DNA of 52,153 nucleotides, taken from NCBI GenBank assembly GCA_934663775.1, contig CAKUKU010000015.1:1-52153 (forward strand), written 5' to 3'. Positions within the stretch are counted from its first letter, which is position 1. Each line of letters opens with the position of its first letter. The notes beneath the pieces were generated by a model. The model was given only the letters and a program-made list of their open reading frames with translations. It did not search any database and had not been told where the DNA came from. Position numbers and translations under genes: made by a program. Below are positions 9,501 through 17,417 of the stretch, piece by piece. The stretch comes from an uncultured Ellagibacter sp. (lineage in GTDB: Bacteria; Actinomycetota; Coriobacteriia; Coriobacteriales; Eggerthellaceae).

Positions 9501-10481
9501 TACGCACCCGACGGCACCGAGCTCAAGGGTGAGAACTTCAATGTGAAGTACGAGAACAACAAGGAAATCGGCACGGCGACCTTCACCGTCCGCGGCTCGC
9601 GTGACTACACGGGCACCTACTCCGGCAGCTTCACCATCTACGACAAGGCCGACGCCCTCGGCTACGACGACGTGAACCCGACCGATTGGTACGTGAAGGA
9701 CGGCACGCTTAAGTTCTGCAAGGAATCGGGCCTCATCAAAGGCACGAGCGACACCACGTTCCTTCCCTACGGCGAGCTCACCCGCGCGCAGCTCGCGACG
9801 ATCCTCTGGCGTTTCGCCGACTCGAAGGCTGCCGAGGCAAGCGATCCCGCAACCACGGTGAACGAGACCGGCGTGGGCGACGTCATGAGCAACGTGTGGT
9901 ACACGGGTGCTGTGAACTGGGCGTTCAAGAACGGCATCATCACCGGCTACAAGGACGGCGACGGCAACGTCACGGGCTTCGGCCCCGACGACCCCGTCAC
10001 CCGCGAGCAGGTGTGCGTCATCCTCATGAACTATGCGAAGACGCAAAACGCCGCCGACATCGCAGGCCAGACCGACGCCGGCAAGCTCACGTCGATGCCC
10101 GACGGCTCGCAGGTGAGCACCTGGGCGCAGGAAGGCGTTGCCTGGGCGCTCACGCGTGGCGTTATCGGCGGCGTCGAGCACGCGGACGGCACGAAAACGA
10201 TCGAGCCGTTGCGCAGCATCTACCGCTGCGAGATGGGCGCTATCATGCGCAACTGCACGTCGAACAACGACATCATCGTGCCTCCGACCGTGAAGATGCA
10301 AATCCCCAGCTCGGAGGACGCAGCTAATACAGCAGGCTCTGCCGAGTCCATCCTGAGAACGGCCGAGTCGGAAGGCACGGCGACGGCGAACGGCGCTGAA
10401 GCTACCGCCTCCGCCCAGACGCCCGCAAGCGTTTCCGCAACCGAATCCCCCGCAACCGAGACCACGACCAAGGAAGACTAA
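6582..10481 (+). CDS. Large SLH-domain surface protein with GLUG-like and Ig-like repeats
   Basis: A 1299-residue secreted protein. After a signal peptide (residues 1-29, ending CSAWA) comes a region at about 165-620 with repeated Gly-rich motifs such as GGIAGFSLGSIYD, GGVVGQSHGTVS and GLVGQNEGNLHDC, typical of GLUG-type right-handed beta-helix surface proteins. Ig-like repeats fill about 620-1020, then three S-layer homology modules (about 1023-1235, for example DVNPTDWYVKDG and ELTRAQLATILWRFAD) that bind wall polymers, and a 60-residue Ser/Ala/Thr-rich tail. A ribosome site (GGAAGGAG) precedes the ATG at 6582. It sits between the ABC genes and the ExbB-like motor gene, 3 nt before the latter, so it is co-transcribed. 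Ligand unknown; adhesin or wall-bound receptor are both possible. Confidence 0.85.
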   Translation: MKKSIRTQAMGAAFAFALTCAVPCSAWAVETPDGVTTLDEAQSWAEAYLDEGPSLLSADEGQTGWELLDLGGSSWDLQAVSADTSWYSSGASSYTITSGSQLAGLAELVNSGVTFEGKTVTLGGDIVFIHAELTPIGGEGGATFNGTFDGAGHTIRGYSMTSTADAGERATNIALFGECGEKSLVKNVNVSGASITVHRSASSSQAVSNVAALVAVSKGSVENCTVDATIDVAVDTPQTDTLKCVMSRIGGMAANVYGNVKNCEFSGSVKAVTNTAGSDGTDGNGRSPGLVVAKNIGGVVAYLGDPAKEEVVGGKGHGEISNCVFPGSILSQSPCEAGTDRFGEAISAKTEGVGGIAGFSLGSIYDSVCKGSVVGDQATMTGGIAGALRGLSMGGAGDTTEIDYGSADDVLYVKRCTTEKSAQVTGLHAGGSIVGSAGSYTVVTECANAANVTVNRWNKPSGGGVVGQSHGTVSFSSNTGTVKTATGGGYYVAGIAGMLLQYAKADGTPTTPTPEIYGCYSAGKIDALPGNKSAGLVGQNEGNLHDCLVLKDTCPDGEIYHVVDSSSGTYSNCAYVSAADLRATSSVAVLNKQRNGAEWDNYFMISNGQNNGYPVLKSSTAASSTTKLTGVSATCRENATYSGGDAVPRLSVTMGGKTLIQDVDFYVVPQKGATNIGSGYRASIVGIGSYSGTQESVCAYGIDKGDLSTCNVSIKSSKFDYTKKNITASDITVTDAYGNKLPESWYTFSFKTCTYNGTDATYKGRTMVERYISPTKSVNMTQTAPEWSADGVVHYGYYPVTITATSSSPYTGATEGLFKITPASLMSDVDIEYMNWDGQSVAWNDNASAFENGAPVFNYTGEQIRPTISKVTYKGHTLTEGVDYQLVYGNPNSDTNTSNFTQYANVGSADTNEVGCVTVRFKGGGRPFDFDNFVNMYFIIHGENAPAPASIGNCTVIANDQAYTGKDITPVKVYAPDGTELKGENFNVKYENNKEIGTATFTVRGSRDYTGTYSGSFTIYDKADALGYDDVNPTDWYVKDGTLKFCKESGLIKGTSDTTFLPYGELTRAQLATILWRFADSKAAEASDPATTVNETGVGDVMSNVWYTGAVNWAFKNGIITGYKDGDGNVTGFGPDDPVTREQVCVILMNYAKTQNAADIAGQTDAGKLTSMPDGSQVSTWAQEGVAWALTRGVIGGVEHADGTKTIEPLRSIYRCEMGAIMRNCTSNNDIIVPPTVKMQIPSSEDAANTAGSAESILRTAESEGTATANGAEATASAQTPASVSATESPATETTTKED

Positions 10482-10484
10482 CCC

Positions 10485-11291
10485 ATGCTCGAAATCGCAC
10501 AAGCATTCTATCTGACCGACATCCTGCATGCGGTGTCGCAGGGGCTTTTGGCTCCCGTCATCATCATCTTGCTCGCGTTCGTCGTCTACGCGGTGTTCCT
10601 CATCGGGAGCATCATCGTCGAGGCGGCGACCGAGCGGCGCAACTTCCGCATCGTGATCTCGAAGTTCTTGGCCTCCATCGCGTGCGCTAAGGAAGAGGAC
10701 CTCGCCGACGTCGTGATCGACTCGGGCCTTCTGCGCCGCCACAAGGTTTCCCTGCTCACGCTGTGGAGCTACCGCGCCCTTCCCACCGAGACGCTCGAGG
10801 CGCTCGCGAAGCGCCTGCTCGCGGTCCAGGAGCTGCGCTGCAGCCGCATCACCGGGCGCACCGACGCGGCCGTGCGCCTTGCCCCGATGTTCGGCCTCAT
10901 GGGCACGCTCATCCCGCTCGGCCCCGGCATCGTCGCGCTCGGCCAAGGGCAGACCGATGTGCTCGCCGCCTCCATCGGCGTCGCCTTCGACACCACGGTC
11001 GCAGGCCTTATCACCGCAGGCGTCGCCTACGTGGTCGGGCGCATCCGCGGCAACTGGTACGAGAATTACCTAGGCGCCCTCGAGGCCGCCATGTGCACCA
11101 TGCTCGAGAAGATCGAGAAGGAGCGCGCGGCTGGCTCTATCGCCACCATCGGCGACGGCGTCGACGTGGAAGCGATCATCGAGAAGGCAGAAAAGGAAAT
11201 GCGCGACAAGGGCATCTCCTTGAAGGAGCTCACGGGCGCTGCGGGCGAAGAGCCCAAGGAAGCATCCGCCCCCGCTAAGGAAGGCGAGTAA
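10485..11291 (+). CDS. MotA/TolQ/ExbB-family proton channel protein
   Basis: The stator-type subunit of an ion-driven motor in the cytoplasmic membrane. The 268-residue protein has an N-terminal membrane segment at about 21-45, a cytoplasmic helical loop, and the diagnostic pair of C-terminal membrane segments containing LAPMFGLMGTLIPLGPGI and SIGVAFDTTVAGLITAGVAY, where the conserved Gly, Pro and Thr residues line the ion path. A charged C-terminal tail of about 70 residues follows. It begins 3 nt after the SLH-protein stop and ends 1 nt before the DUF2149 gene. ExbB homologues normally partner with ExbD; the next gene supplies the likely equivalent. Confidence 0.9.
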   Translation: MLEIAQAFYLTDILHAVSQGLLAPVIIILLAFVVYAVFLIGSIIVEAATERRNFRIVISKFLASIACAKEEDLADVVIDSGLLRRHKVSLLTLWSYRALPTETLEALAKRLLAVQELRCSRITGRTDAAVRLAPMFGLMGTLIPLGPGIVALGQGQTDVLAASIGVAFDTTVAGLITAGVAYVVGRIRGNWYENYLGALEAAMCTMLEKIEKERAAGSIATIGDGVDVEAIIEKAEKEMRDKGISLKELTGAAGEEPKEASAPAKEGE

Positions 11292-11292
11292 C

Positions 11293-11808
11293 ATGGCCCT
11301 CTCATTGCGAAGCGGCGGCGGGCTTCGCGGCTCGCGCCTTCGCGGGTCCGAAGATGTCGACCCCATGGCGTCGGTCGCCAACATCGCCGACATCATGCTC
11401 GTGTTCGCCTGCGGCCTTATGATGGCGCTCGTCACCGTGTGGAACATCGACTTCACTCCCCTGTCCGAACTTGAGGACAAGCAGCTCGAGGCGATCGACA
11501 CGCCCGAGGACATGCCGGAAGACATGAACGAGGCGGGCAACGCCTACGTGGAGAAGGGCACGGTGTATCAGGATCCCAAGACCGGCAAGTACTACATGAT
11601 CACCGAGGACAAGGACGCCATGGACAGCGATTTGGCTGGTCAGGAAGCCACCTCGGGCACAAGCTCATCGAAGTCCGACTCGTCGAGCGCATCGGGTTCT
11701 TCGAGCTCGTCCACCAAGTCCCGCGCCGCAAGCCCTTCGGGCGCCACGGGTTCAGGCTCTTCTTCGTCGAGCTCTTCCGCACCCGACAGAAGTACAGGAG
11801 CCGATTAA
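11293..11808 (+). CDS. DUF2149 protein, ExbD-like partner of the proton channel
   Basis: A 171-residue protein with one membrane segment (about 30-50). The segment reads NIADIMLVFACGLMMALV, closely resembling the ExbD/TolR helix with its essential Asp followed by -M-L-V; Asp33 is the candidate ion-carrying residue. A short domain follows with the DUF2149 hallmark GTVYQDPKTGKYYMI (about residues 89-103), then a Ser-rich tail of about 50 residues that could cross part of the wall. It is one base downstream of the ExbB-like gene and ends the operon. No TonB-like protein is seen. The DUF2149 assignment is from memory of the family; the ExbD analogy is seen in the sequence. Confidence 0.85.
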   Translation: MALSLRSGGGLRGSRLRGSEDVDPMASVANIADIMLVFACGLMMALVTVWNIDFTPLSELEDKQLEAIDTPEDMPEDMNEAGNAYVEKGTVYQDPKTGKYYMITEDKDAMDSDLAGQEATSGTSSSKSDSSSASGSSSSSTKSRAASPSGATGSGSSSSSSSAPDRSTGAD

Positions 11809-11857
11809 ATTAGAGCTATTCTTCCCCAGTCGCATCTGAAAGGGGAATAGTTCACGC

Positions 11858-11886
11858 TATACTATCCATAGACCTGGATATTCAGG
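11858..11886 (+). promoter_or_regulatory. Candidate promoter and operator of the second SLH gene
   Basis: A TATACT hexamer (11858-11863) is followed by the near-perfect palindrome CCTGGATATTCAGG (11873-11886) around the expected transcription start. No good -35 is seen. Upstream, 11815-11850 can form an imperfect hairpin (CTATTC/CCCC with GGGGAATAG) without a T tail. The separate promoter implies that the last SLH gene can be controlled apart from the ABC/motor operon. Confidence 0.4.
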
Positions 11887-11934
11887 TTTTGGAATAAGGG
11901 AAGCAGTAAAGGAAAGAAGGAGAAGGAGGTTTCC

Positions 11935-14031
11935 ATGCTATCGAACGCTAAAAAGGCCTGGCATATAGCGCTTGCATTCGTTCTTGCGACTGCACTTTCG
12001 CTGCCGAGCCTTGCATTCGGTCTCGATGGAAAAGGAGACACATCATCTGCCGCAGACGGCACGATGAAAGTGTACGTCGAGGACCAGGCGGGCAACACCG
12101 CGCTTATGAAGTCCTACACCGCAGATGAGTTCGCGGCGCTCGCCGCCGAGGTCGATGCGGGATACCAGTACGGCAAGAACGGCAACATCAACCTGATCGC
12201 CGTCAACAAGATGGTCACGTTCGACAAGCTCATCGCCGACGCCGGCGCTTCCGCTTACTGGAAGGCGGGCGCCAAGCTGCAGTTCACCTGCACCGACGGC
12301 GTGTACAAGAAGAACGTTCCCACCTACGAGCAGGTAAACGAGCCGGGCTACTTCTACCCCGATCGCTCCAACACCGATTCCGAGAGCGTGGCGAACCCCA
12401 TCGAGGTTCCCGCGGGCATCGCGATCCCCGGTTGGTACGCGTCGGTGAAGACCTCCGGCGAAACCTCCGCTGACGCGCTCGCCACCGCGCTCGCGAAGCT
12501 CGACGGCACCATTACCAAGGATAACGGCGCAGGCGACTCCACCAAGGTTGGCCTCGGCATTGCGCGCGACCTGTCCGCAAGCGATGAAAACGCCGTCATC
12601 GATGCAGGGTGGCGCCTCACCGGCAGCGTGACCTCCGTCACGATCAAGGCCCCTGCGGGCATGAGCGTGAAGGGCATCTCCGACTGCGTCGTTTCCGGCG
12701 ACGACATGCAGTACTGGACTGGATCGACCATCACGCCCATCACCGTGTCCGACAAGAAAGGCAACCTGCTTTCCGAAGGCACCGACTACACGATCGAGTA
12801 CGCCAACAACGTCAACGCCGGCACCGCGTCCTACACGATCACCGGCGCGGGCACCTACGTGGGCCAGCTGAAGGGCACGTTCACCATCACCGACAAGATC
12901 CTGAACGTCCAGCTCAACGGCAAGACCGCGAAGTCCTACACTGCAGCTGACTTGAAGTCGAAGCTTTCGGCCGACACGCAGTACTACCAGCAGTCCAACC
13001 ACGGCAAGATCGTCGGCTACGCCGCAACCGACTACATCACCTTCGCCGACCTTCTTGACGACGCCGGCATCAGCCAGTACTGGACGGCAGGTTCCAACCT
13101 GCAGTTCATCTGCACGGATGGCCTGTACAAGAAGAACCAGCCCACCTACGAGGACGTGGCCGAGCAGAACCTGCTCTACCCCAACCAGACCCCGACCGAC
13201 GAGAACAACACGACTGACGCCGTGGAGGTTCCCGCCATCCTGGCGTTCACCTACGGCCAGGCCAATTCTGACGGCGCGACCGTGCTCGACGCCGCGAAGT
13301 CTGCGGCCAGCGCGATGAAAACTCATGCAACCGCCAAGGTATTCCGCGGCTGGAAAGCTGACGAGACGGGCACCATCGATGCACCCGGTTGGCGTCTCGC
13401 CACTGGCGTCGTGAACGTGAATCTGCAGACCACGCACGCTTCCAAGCTGTTCAGCGATGTCGAGGAGGGCGCTTGGTACGAAGAGGCGGTCACCTTCTGC
13501 AACTTCAACAAGCTCATGACCGGCTATGCCGGAACCGACACCTTCGGCGTTGGCAAGAGCCTTACCCGTGCTGAGTTCGCCACCGTGCTCTACCGCATCG
13601 CCGATCCGACCGGCGCTGCCGTCGACCCGGCCACGGTGAAGAACACCACCAAGTTCTCCGATGTTGAGGACGGCCAGTTCTACACCGCCGCCGCCAACTG
13701 GGCCGTCGCGAACGGCGTCATCTCGGGCGTCGACACCGCCAACGGTAAGGAGTTCCAGCCGAACACCCCGGTCAGCCGCGAGATGGTCTGCACCATCCTC
13801 GCCCGTTACATGAAGGCTGCAGACGACCAGCCGACCGCGAAGCTCAACGCGATGCCCGATGCCGCAAGCGTTTCCTCCTGGGCCGCGAATTCCGTTGCCT
13901 GGGCGCTCAACAACGGCGTCATCAACGGTTACAACGACAACGGCACCCTCAAGGTTGAGCCGCAGATGACGCTCACCCGCGAAATGGCTGCTCAAATCGT
14001 TGCCAACGCTTCCTACAAGAACATGCTGTAA
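11935..14031 (+). CDS. SLH-domain surface protein with an internally duplicated ligand-type domain
   Basis: A 698-residue secreted protein with a strong ribosome site (AAGGAGG). After the signal peptide come two copies of one domain (about residues 43-235 and 322-500), sharing SYTADEF/SYTAADL, a DAGxSxYW motif, LQFTCTDGVYKKN / LQFICTDGLYKKN, and VEVPAxxA. An Ig-like module (about 240-320) separates them. Three SLH modules (about 503-698) anchor it to wall polymers. A related domain occurs in the product of the gene at 4778. The N-terminal half of the repeat recalls the layout of the sulfite-oxidase Moco fold, but cofactor residues are not recognisable, so I do not assign an enzyme. It is a separate unit following the motor genes and ends at a terminator. 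Confidence 0.85.
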   Translation: MLSNAKKAWHIALAFVLATALSLPSLAFGLDGKGDTSSAADGTMKVYVEDQAGNTALMKSYTADEFAALAAEVDAGYQYGKNGNINLIAVNKMVTFDKLIADAGASAYWKAGAKLQFTCTDGVYKKNVPTYEQVNEPGYFYPDRSNTDSESVANPIEVPAGIAIPGWYASVKTSGETSADALATALAKLDGTITKDNGAGDSTKVGLGIARDLSASDENAVIDAGWRLTGSVTSVTIKAPAGMSVKGISDCVVSGDDMQYWTGSTITPITVSDKKGNLLSEGTDYTIEYANNVNAGTASYTITGAGTYVGQLKGTFTITDKILNVQLNGKTAKSYTAADLKSKLSADTQYYQQSNHGKIVGYAATDYITFADLLDDAGISQYWTAGSNLQFICTDGLYKKNQPTYEDVAEQNLLYPNQTPTDENNTTDAVEVPAILAFTYGQANSDGATVLDAAKSAASAMKTHATAKVFRGWKADETGTIDAPGWRLATGVVNVNLQTTHASKLFSDVEEGAWYEEAVTFCNFNKLMTGYAGTDTFGVGKSLTRAEFATVLYRIADPTGAAVDPATVKNTTKFSDVEDGQFYTAAANWAVANGVISGVDTANGKEFQPNTPVSREMVCTILARYMKAADDQPTAKLNAMPDAASVSSWAANSVAWALNNGVINGYNDNGTLKVEPQMTLTREMAAQIVANASYKNML

Positions 14032-14055
14032 GCCTATTCACAGCATCGTTCACGT

Positions 14056-14090
14056 AAAAAGGCTCGACCCTTCGGGGCCGAGCCTTTTTT
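14056..14090. terminator. Terminator, probably bidirectional, between SLH gene and ftsY
   Basis: A 15-bp stem with one A/C mismatch, TTCG loop, and A-run before and T-run after (arms 14056-14070 and 14075-14089). The symmetric A/T flanks let it end both the + strand SLH transcript and the - strand ftsY transcript. The remaining bases to 14165 hold no gene I can support. Confidence 0.92.
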
Positions 14091-14165
14091 GATGGCTGGA
14101 ATTATCGGGCGAATGCTCCTCACCGACATCTGGAAGGAGGAGCCGATGCGCGAGCTTATTGAGCT

Positions 14166-15089
14166 TTACGCCTCGCGCTCATCGAAGTCGCCCACGAGCG
14201 CGCGAGCGAAATCATGCGCGTCGAAGTCCCTCAAATCATCCATCCCCTCGCCCACGCCGATTTTGAGCACCGGAAGCTCAAGCTCGTGACTCACGGCGAG
14301 CGCGATGCCGCCCTTCGCCGTGCCATCGAGCTTCGTCACGATAATGCCGTCGAGCGAGAGCGCCTTGTTGAACTCTCGTGCCTGCTGCATGCCGTTTTGG
14401 CCGGTCGTCGCATCGATCACGAGCACGGTGCGCACTGGCAGCTGCGAGCGCTTACGCACGACGTTCACCACTTTCTCGAGTTCGCGCATGAGGTCGGCAG
14501 ACGTGTGCAGGCGGCCTGCGGTATCGATGAGCACCAAATCAGCACCTGTTTCCTCCGCACGTTCGATCGTGGCGTAGCATACGCTCGCAGGGTCGCTCCC
14601 CCGCTCGCGCTCGACCACTTCAACGTCCGCGCGGCGCGCCCATACCTCAAGCTGCTCGATGGCAGCGGCGCGAAACGTGTCGGCGCTGCCCAGGATGACG
14701 TTGCGCCCCGCGTCGGAGGCTTCTTTGGCAAGCTTGCCGACGGTGGTCGTCTTGCCCGTGCCGTTGATCCCGACAAACAGCACGAGTGCGGGTTCGCCTC
14801 CGAACACCTCTTCCCCGCCTTCGGTGAACGTGTCGGCGATCTGATCGTTCAGCAAGTCGAGCACGGCGTAGGCGTCGGGAAGCGCCTTGCGCGTCGCCTG
14901 GTCGCGCAGGTTGTCAACGATCGAGCTTGCCGCCGGGGCGCCAACGTCGCTTAGGATGAGCGTTTCTTCAAGCCCGTCCCAAAACTCGTCGTCCAAATCC
15001 GGCCCGCGGTCGAGCAGGACGTTCATCTGCTCCTTGAATTTGTCGCGCGAGCGCGAAAGACCTTCGCTGATACGGTCGAAAAAGCCCAT
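14166..15089 (-). CDS. ftsY: Signal recognition particle receptor FtsY
   Basis: The SRP receptor GTPase that docks ribosome-SRP complexes at the membrane. The 307-residue protein has a short helical N domain and the full NG GTPase: GINGTGKTTTVGKLA (P-loop), DTFRAAAIEQL, LIDTAGR, and TKLDGTAKGG, with a C-terminal GVGEGMDDLRDFD. The acidic A domain is almost absent, as in many Gram-positives. ATG at 15089 is chosen: AAAGGA lies 8 nt upstream, whereas the in-frame GTG at 15104 overlaps that site. The gene is a monocistronic unit following the opp terminator; the usual smc-ftsY linkage is broken by the opp operon. Confidence 0.96.
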   Translation of the reverse strand: MGFFDRISEGLSRSRDKFKEQMNVLLDRGPDLDDEFWDGLEETLILSDVGAPAASSIVDNLRDQATRKALPDAYAVLDLLNDQIADTFTEGGEEVFGGEPALVLFVGINGTGKTTTVGKLAKEASDAGRNVILGSADTFRAAAIEQLEVWARRADVEVVERERGSDPASVCYATIERAEETGADLVLIDTAGRLHTSADLMRELEKVVNVVRKRSQLPVRTVLVIDATTGQNGMQQAREFNKALSLDGIIVTKLDGTAKGGIALAVSHELELPVLKIGVGEGMDDLRDFDAHDFARALVGDFDEREA

Positions 15090-15154
15090 GGGGCGTCCTT
15101 TCACTATGTGAGGAAGGGCATGTCAGCCCGTGAAAACATCCATCACACAGCATA

Positions 15155-15194
15155 GCAAAGAAACGCCTCCGGCATTCGAAAATGCCGGAGGCGT
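15155..15194 (-). terminator. Rho-independent terminator of the opp operon
   Basis: A perfect 14-bp stem (15163-15176 with 15181-15194, tetraloop) is followed on the - strand by TTTCTTT. It lies after oppF and before ftsY, so ftsY must have a promoter in 15090-15155 that I cannot pinpoint. Confidence 0.9.
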
Positions 15195-15262
15195 ATGCAA
15201 CCTGCAGGTTATGAGTCGCACGTTGCGAGCACCCTAGATGCGCGGTAAAACCGAAAGCTGCG

Positions 15263-16312
15263 CTAGCGCAGAGCGTCGACCATCTCGTCCGTCGGAGGAA
15301 GCTCGGGGTCGTAGAGGTGGCAGGCGCATTTGTGGTTTTCCTTCACCTCGCGCAGCTCGGGTACCGAGTTGCCGCACACGCCGAGGCGCTTGAAGCAACG
15401 ACCCGCGAAACGACATCCCGGAGGCGGATCTATCGGCGAGGGAACGTCGCCCTCCAAGATGATGCGCTCGCGTTTCGTCTTCGGGTCGACCGAGGGAATG
15501 GCCGAGAGCAGCGCCTGCGTGTACGGCGACAGCGGGTCGGCGTACAGCGAGCGCTTCGGGGCGATCTCCATCATCTTGCCCAGATACATGACGCCCACGC
15601 GGTCGGAGACGTGCTTCACGACGTTCAAGCCGTGCGCGATGAACAGATACGTGAGGCCGAACTCCTCCTTCAAGTCGTCGAGCAGGTTCAGCACCTGCGC
15701 CTGAATGGAGACGTCAAGCGCGGAAACCGGCTCGTCGCACACGATGAGCTTGGGGTTTACGGCGAGCGCGCGGGCGATGCCGACGCGCTGGCGCTGACCG
15801 CCGGAGAACTCGTGCGGATAGCGGTTGCGCATGTAGTTAGCCAGGCCGACGCATTCCAAAAGCTCGTTCACGCGGTCCTCGACCCTATCCTTCGGCACGA
15901 TGTTGTTCGTGATCATCGGCTCGGCGATGATGTCGCCGATGCGCATGCGCGGGTTCAAGGAAGCGTAGGGATCCTGGAAAATGAGCTGGATGTCCTTGCA
16001 ATACGTCTTGCGTTCGGCGTCCTTCATCGCGGTAAGGTCCTTACCGTCGAAGATGATCTTGCCGCTCGTGGGGCGAAGCAGGTTCACGAGCATCTTACCC
16101 ACGGTGGTCTTGCCGCATCCCGACTCGCCGACCAGGCCGAATGCCTCGCCCTTCTTGATTTGGAAGCTCACGTCGTCGACGGCGTGCACATACGACGTCG
16201 CCTTGCCGAAGAAGTTCGTGTCGGCGGCGAAGAGCTTCGTTAGATGCTGCACGTCGAGCAGCACGTCGTTCGAGCTCTCGACGGCTTCGGTAGCATTCTC
16301 GTTAGTGCTCAC
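15263..16312 (-). CDS. oppF: Peptide ABC transporter ATP-binding protein OppF/DppF
   Basis: The second ATPase of the dipeptide/oligopeptide importer. It shows GESGCGKTT (Walker A), [14 protein letters not shown] (Q-loop motif typical of Opp/Dpp ATPases), the signature [15 protein letters not shown], Walker [12 protein letters not shown], and the C-terminal oligo_HPY extension with a Cys-rich GCRFAGRC...CHL region, probably a 4Fe-4S site as in DppD/DppF. GTG at 16312 has GGAAGGAGG just upstream and overlaps the oppD stop by 11 nt, indicating translational coupling. 349 residues is family length. It is the last gene of the operon. Confidence 0.94.
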   Translation of the reverse strand: MSTNENATEAVESSNDVLLDVQHLTKLFAADTNFFGKATSYVHAVDDVSFQIKKGEAFGLVGESGCGKTTVGKMLVNLLRPTSGKIIFDGKDLTAMKDAERKTYCKDIQLIFQDPYASLNPRMRIGDIIAEPMITNNIVPKDRVEDRVNELLECVGLANYMRNRYPHEFSGGQRQRVGIARALAVNPKLIVCDEPVSALDVSIQAQVLNLLDDLKEEFGLTYLFIAHGLNVVKHVSDRVGVMYLGKMMEIAPKRSLYADPLSPYTQALLSAIPSVDPKTKRERIILEGDVPSPIDPPPGCRFAGRCFKRLGVCGNSVPELREVKENHKCACHLYDPELPPTDEMVDALR

Positions 16313-17414
16313 GAGCGCCTCCTTCCTCGGCTTCCTGGTTCTCGTCGCCCATGATGAGCGCGGCCGCGGTTGAAACCTCACGGGCAGACTCGACGTCCTC
16401 GCGGGCCTTCTTCTCGTTCGCCTCGACCTCGGCGGCATCCTTCGCATGGCCCGCTTGGTCCTCGTACAAGAAGCAGCGCACCTTATGGTCGCCCACCTGC
16501 ACCAAATCGGGCACCTTCTCGCGACAGATCTGCATGCAGCTGTCGCAGCGATCGGAGAAATGGCATCCCGGCGGCATCTCGAGGGGGTTTGGAACCATGC
16601 CCTTGATCATGTAGAGGCGCCTGCTGTCGTCGTCCGCCAGACGAGGGATGGACTTCAGAAGACCGAGCGTGTAGGGGTGCATCGGGTTGTCGAACAGCGA
16701 ACGCACCTCGGCCTCTTCAACCACCTGCCCGCAGTACATGACGACGACGCGGTCGGCGGTTTCGGAGACGACGCCAAGATCGTGCGTGATCAAAAGCACG
16801 GCCATGCCGGTATCCTCGCGCAGGCGGCGAAGCAGGTCGAGAATCTGCGCCTGGATGGTCACGTCGAGCGCCGTCGTGGGCTCATCGGCGATCAAAAGCT
16901 TGGGGTTGCATGCGAGCGCCATGGCGATCATGACGCGCTGGCGCATGCCTCCCGACATCTGGTGCGGGTAGTCGCGAACGCGCGCTTCGGGGCTCGGGAT
17001 GCCCACCTTGCGAAGCAGGTCGATGGCACGCGTGAGCGCGTCTTTCTTGGAGATCTTCTCGTGCGTGCGGATGGCCTCGACGATTTGGTCTCCGATGCGA
17101 TAGACCGGGTTCAGCGAGGTCATGGGCTCCTGGAAGATCATGGCCATGTCATTGCCGCGCATCTCGCGGTATTCCTTGTCGGAAAGGTGCACCATGTCCT
17201 TGCCGTCGAAGGTAATCTCGCCGCCGGCAACGTGGCCGGGCTCGCCGAGCAATCCCATGATCGACAGGCTCGTGACCGACTTGCCGGAGCCCGACTCGCC
17301 CACGATGGCTAAAATCTCGCCCTCATCGACCTCAAAGCTCACGTCGTCGACCGCGCGGACCACGCCGCGCTTCACCGGGAATTCGGTGCAGAGGTTCTTC
17401 ACTTCAAGCAACAT
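16302..17414 (-). CDS. oppD: Peptide ABC transporter ATP-binding protein OppD/DppD
   Basis: The first ATPase of the peptide importer: [12 protein letters not shown] (Walker A), [18 protein letters not shown], signature [15 protein letters not shown], Walker [13 protein letters not shown], switch His in [10 protein letters not shown], and the C-terminal [15 protein letters not shown] cluster of cysteines in the oligo_HPY extension. A tail of about 45 residues rich in Glu/Ala/Lys follows the domain and is longer than usual. It lies 3 nt after the oppC stop and overlaps oppF. Confidence 0.94.
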   Translation of the reverse strand: MLLEVKNLCTEFPVKRGVVRAVDDVSFEVDEGEILAIVGESGSGKSVTSLSIMGLLGEPGHVAGGEITFDGKDMVHLSDKEYREMRGNDMAMIFQEPMTSLNPVYRIGDQIVEAIRTHEKISKKDALTRAIDLLRKVGIPSPEARVRDYPHQMSGGMRQRVMIAMALACNPKLLIADEPTTALDVTIQAQILDLLRRLREDTGMAVLLITHDLGVVSETADRVVVMYCGQVVEEAEVRSLFDNPMHPYTLGLLKSIPRLADDDSRRLYMIKGMVPNPLEMPPGCHFSDRCDSCMQICREKVPDLVQVGDHKVRCFLYEDQAGHAKDAAEVEANEKKAREDVESAREVSTAAALIMGDENQEAEEGGAREH

Positions 17415-17417
17415 GGG

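Noticed and set aside
14146..14289. AAGGAGGAG followed by ATG on the + strand near the ftsY end
   Set aside because: The predicted 47-residue peptide is Ser-rich, lies antisense to ftsY codons and follows a terminator; the ribosome-site match is probably chance.
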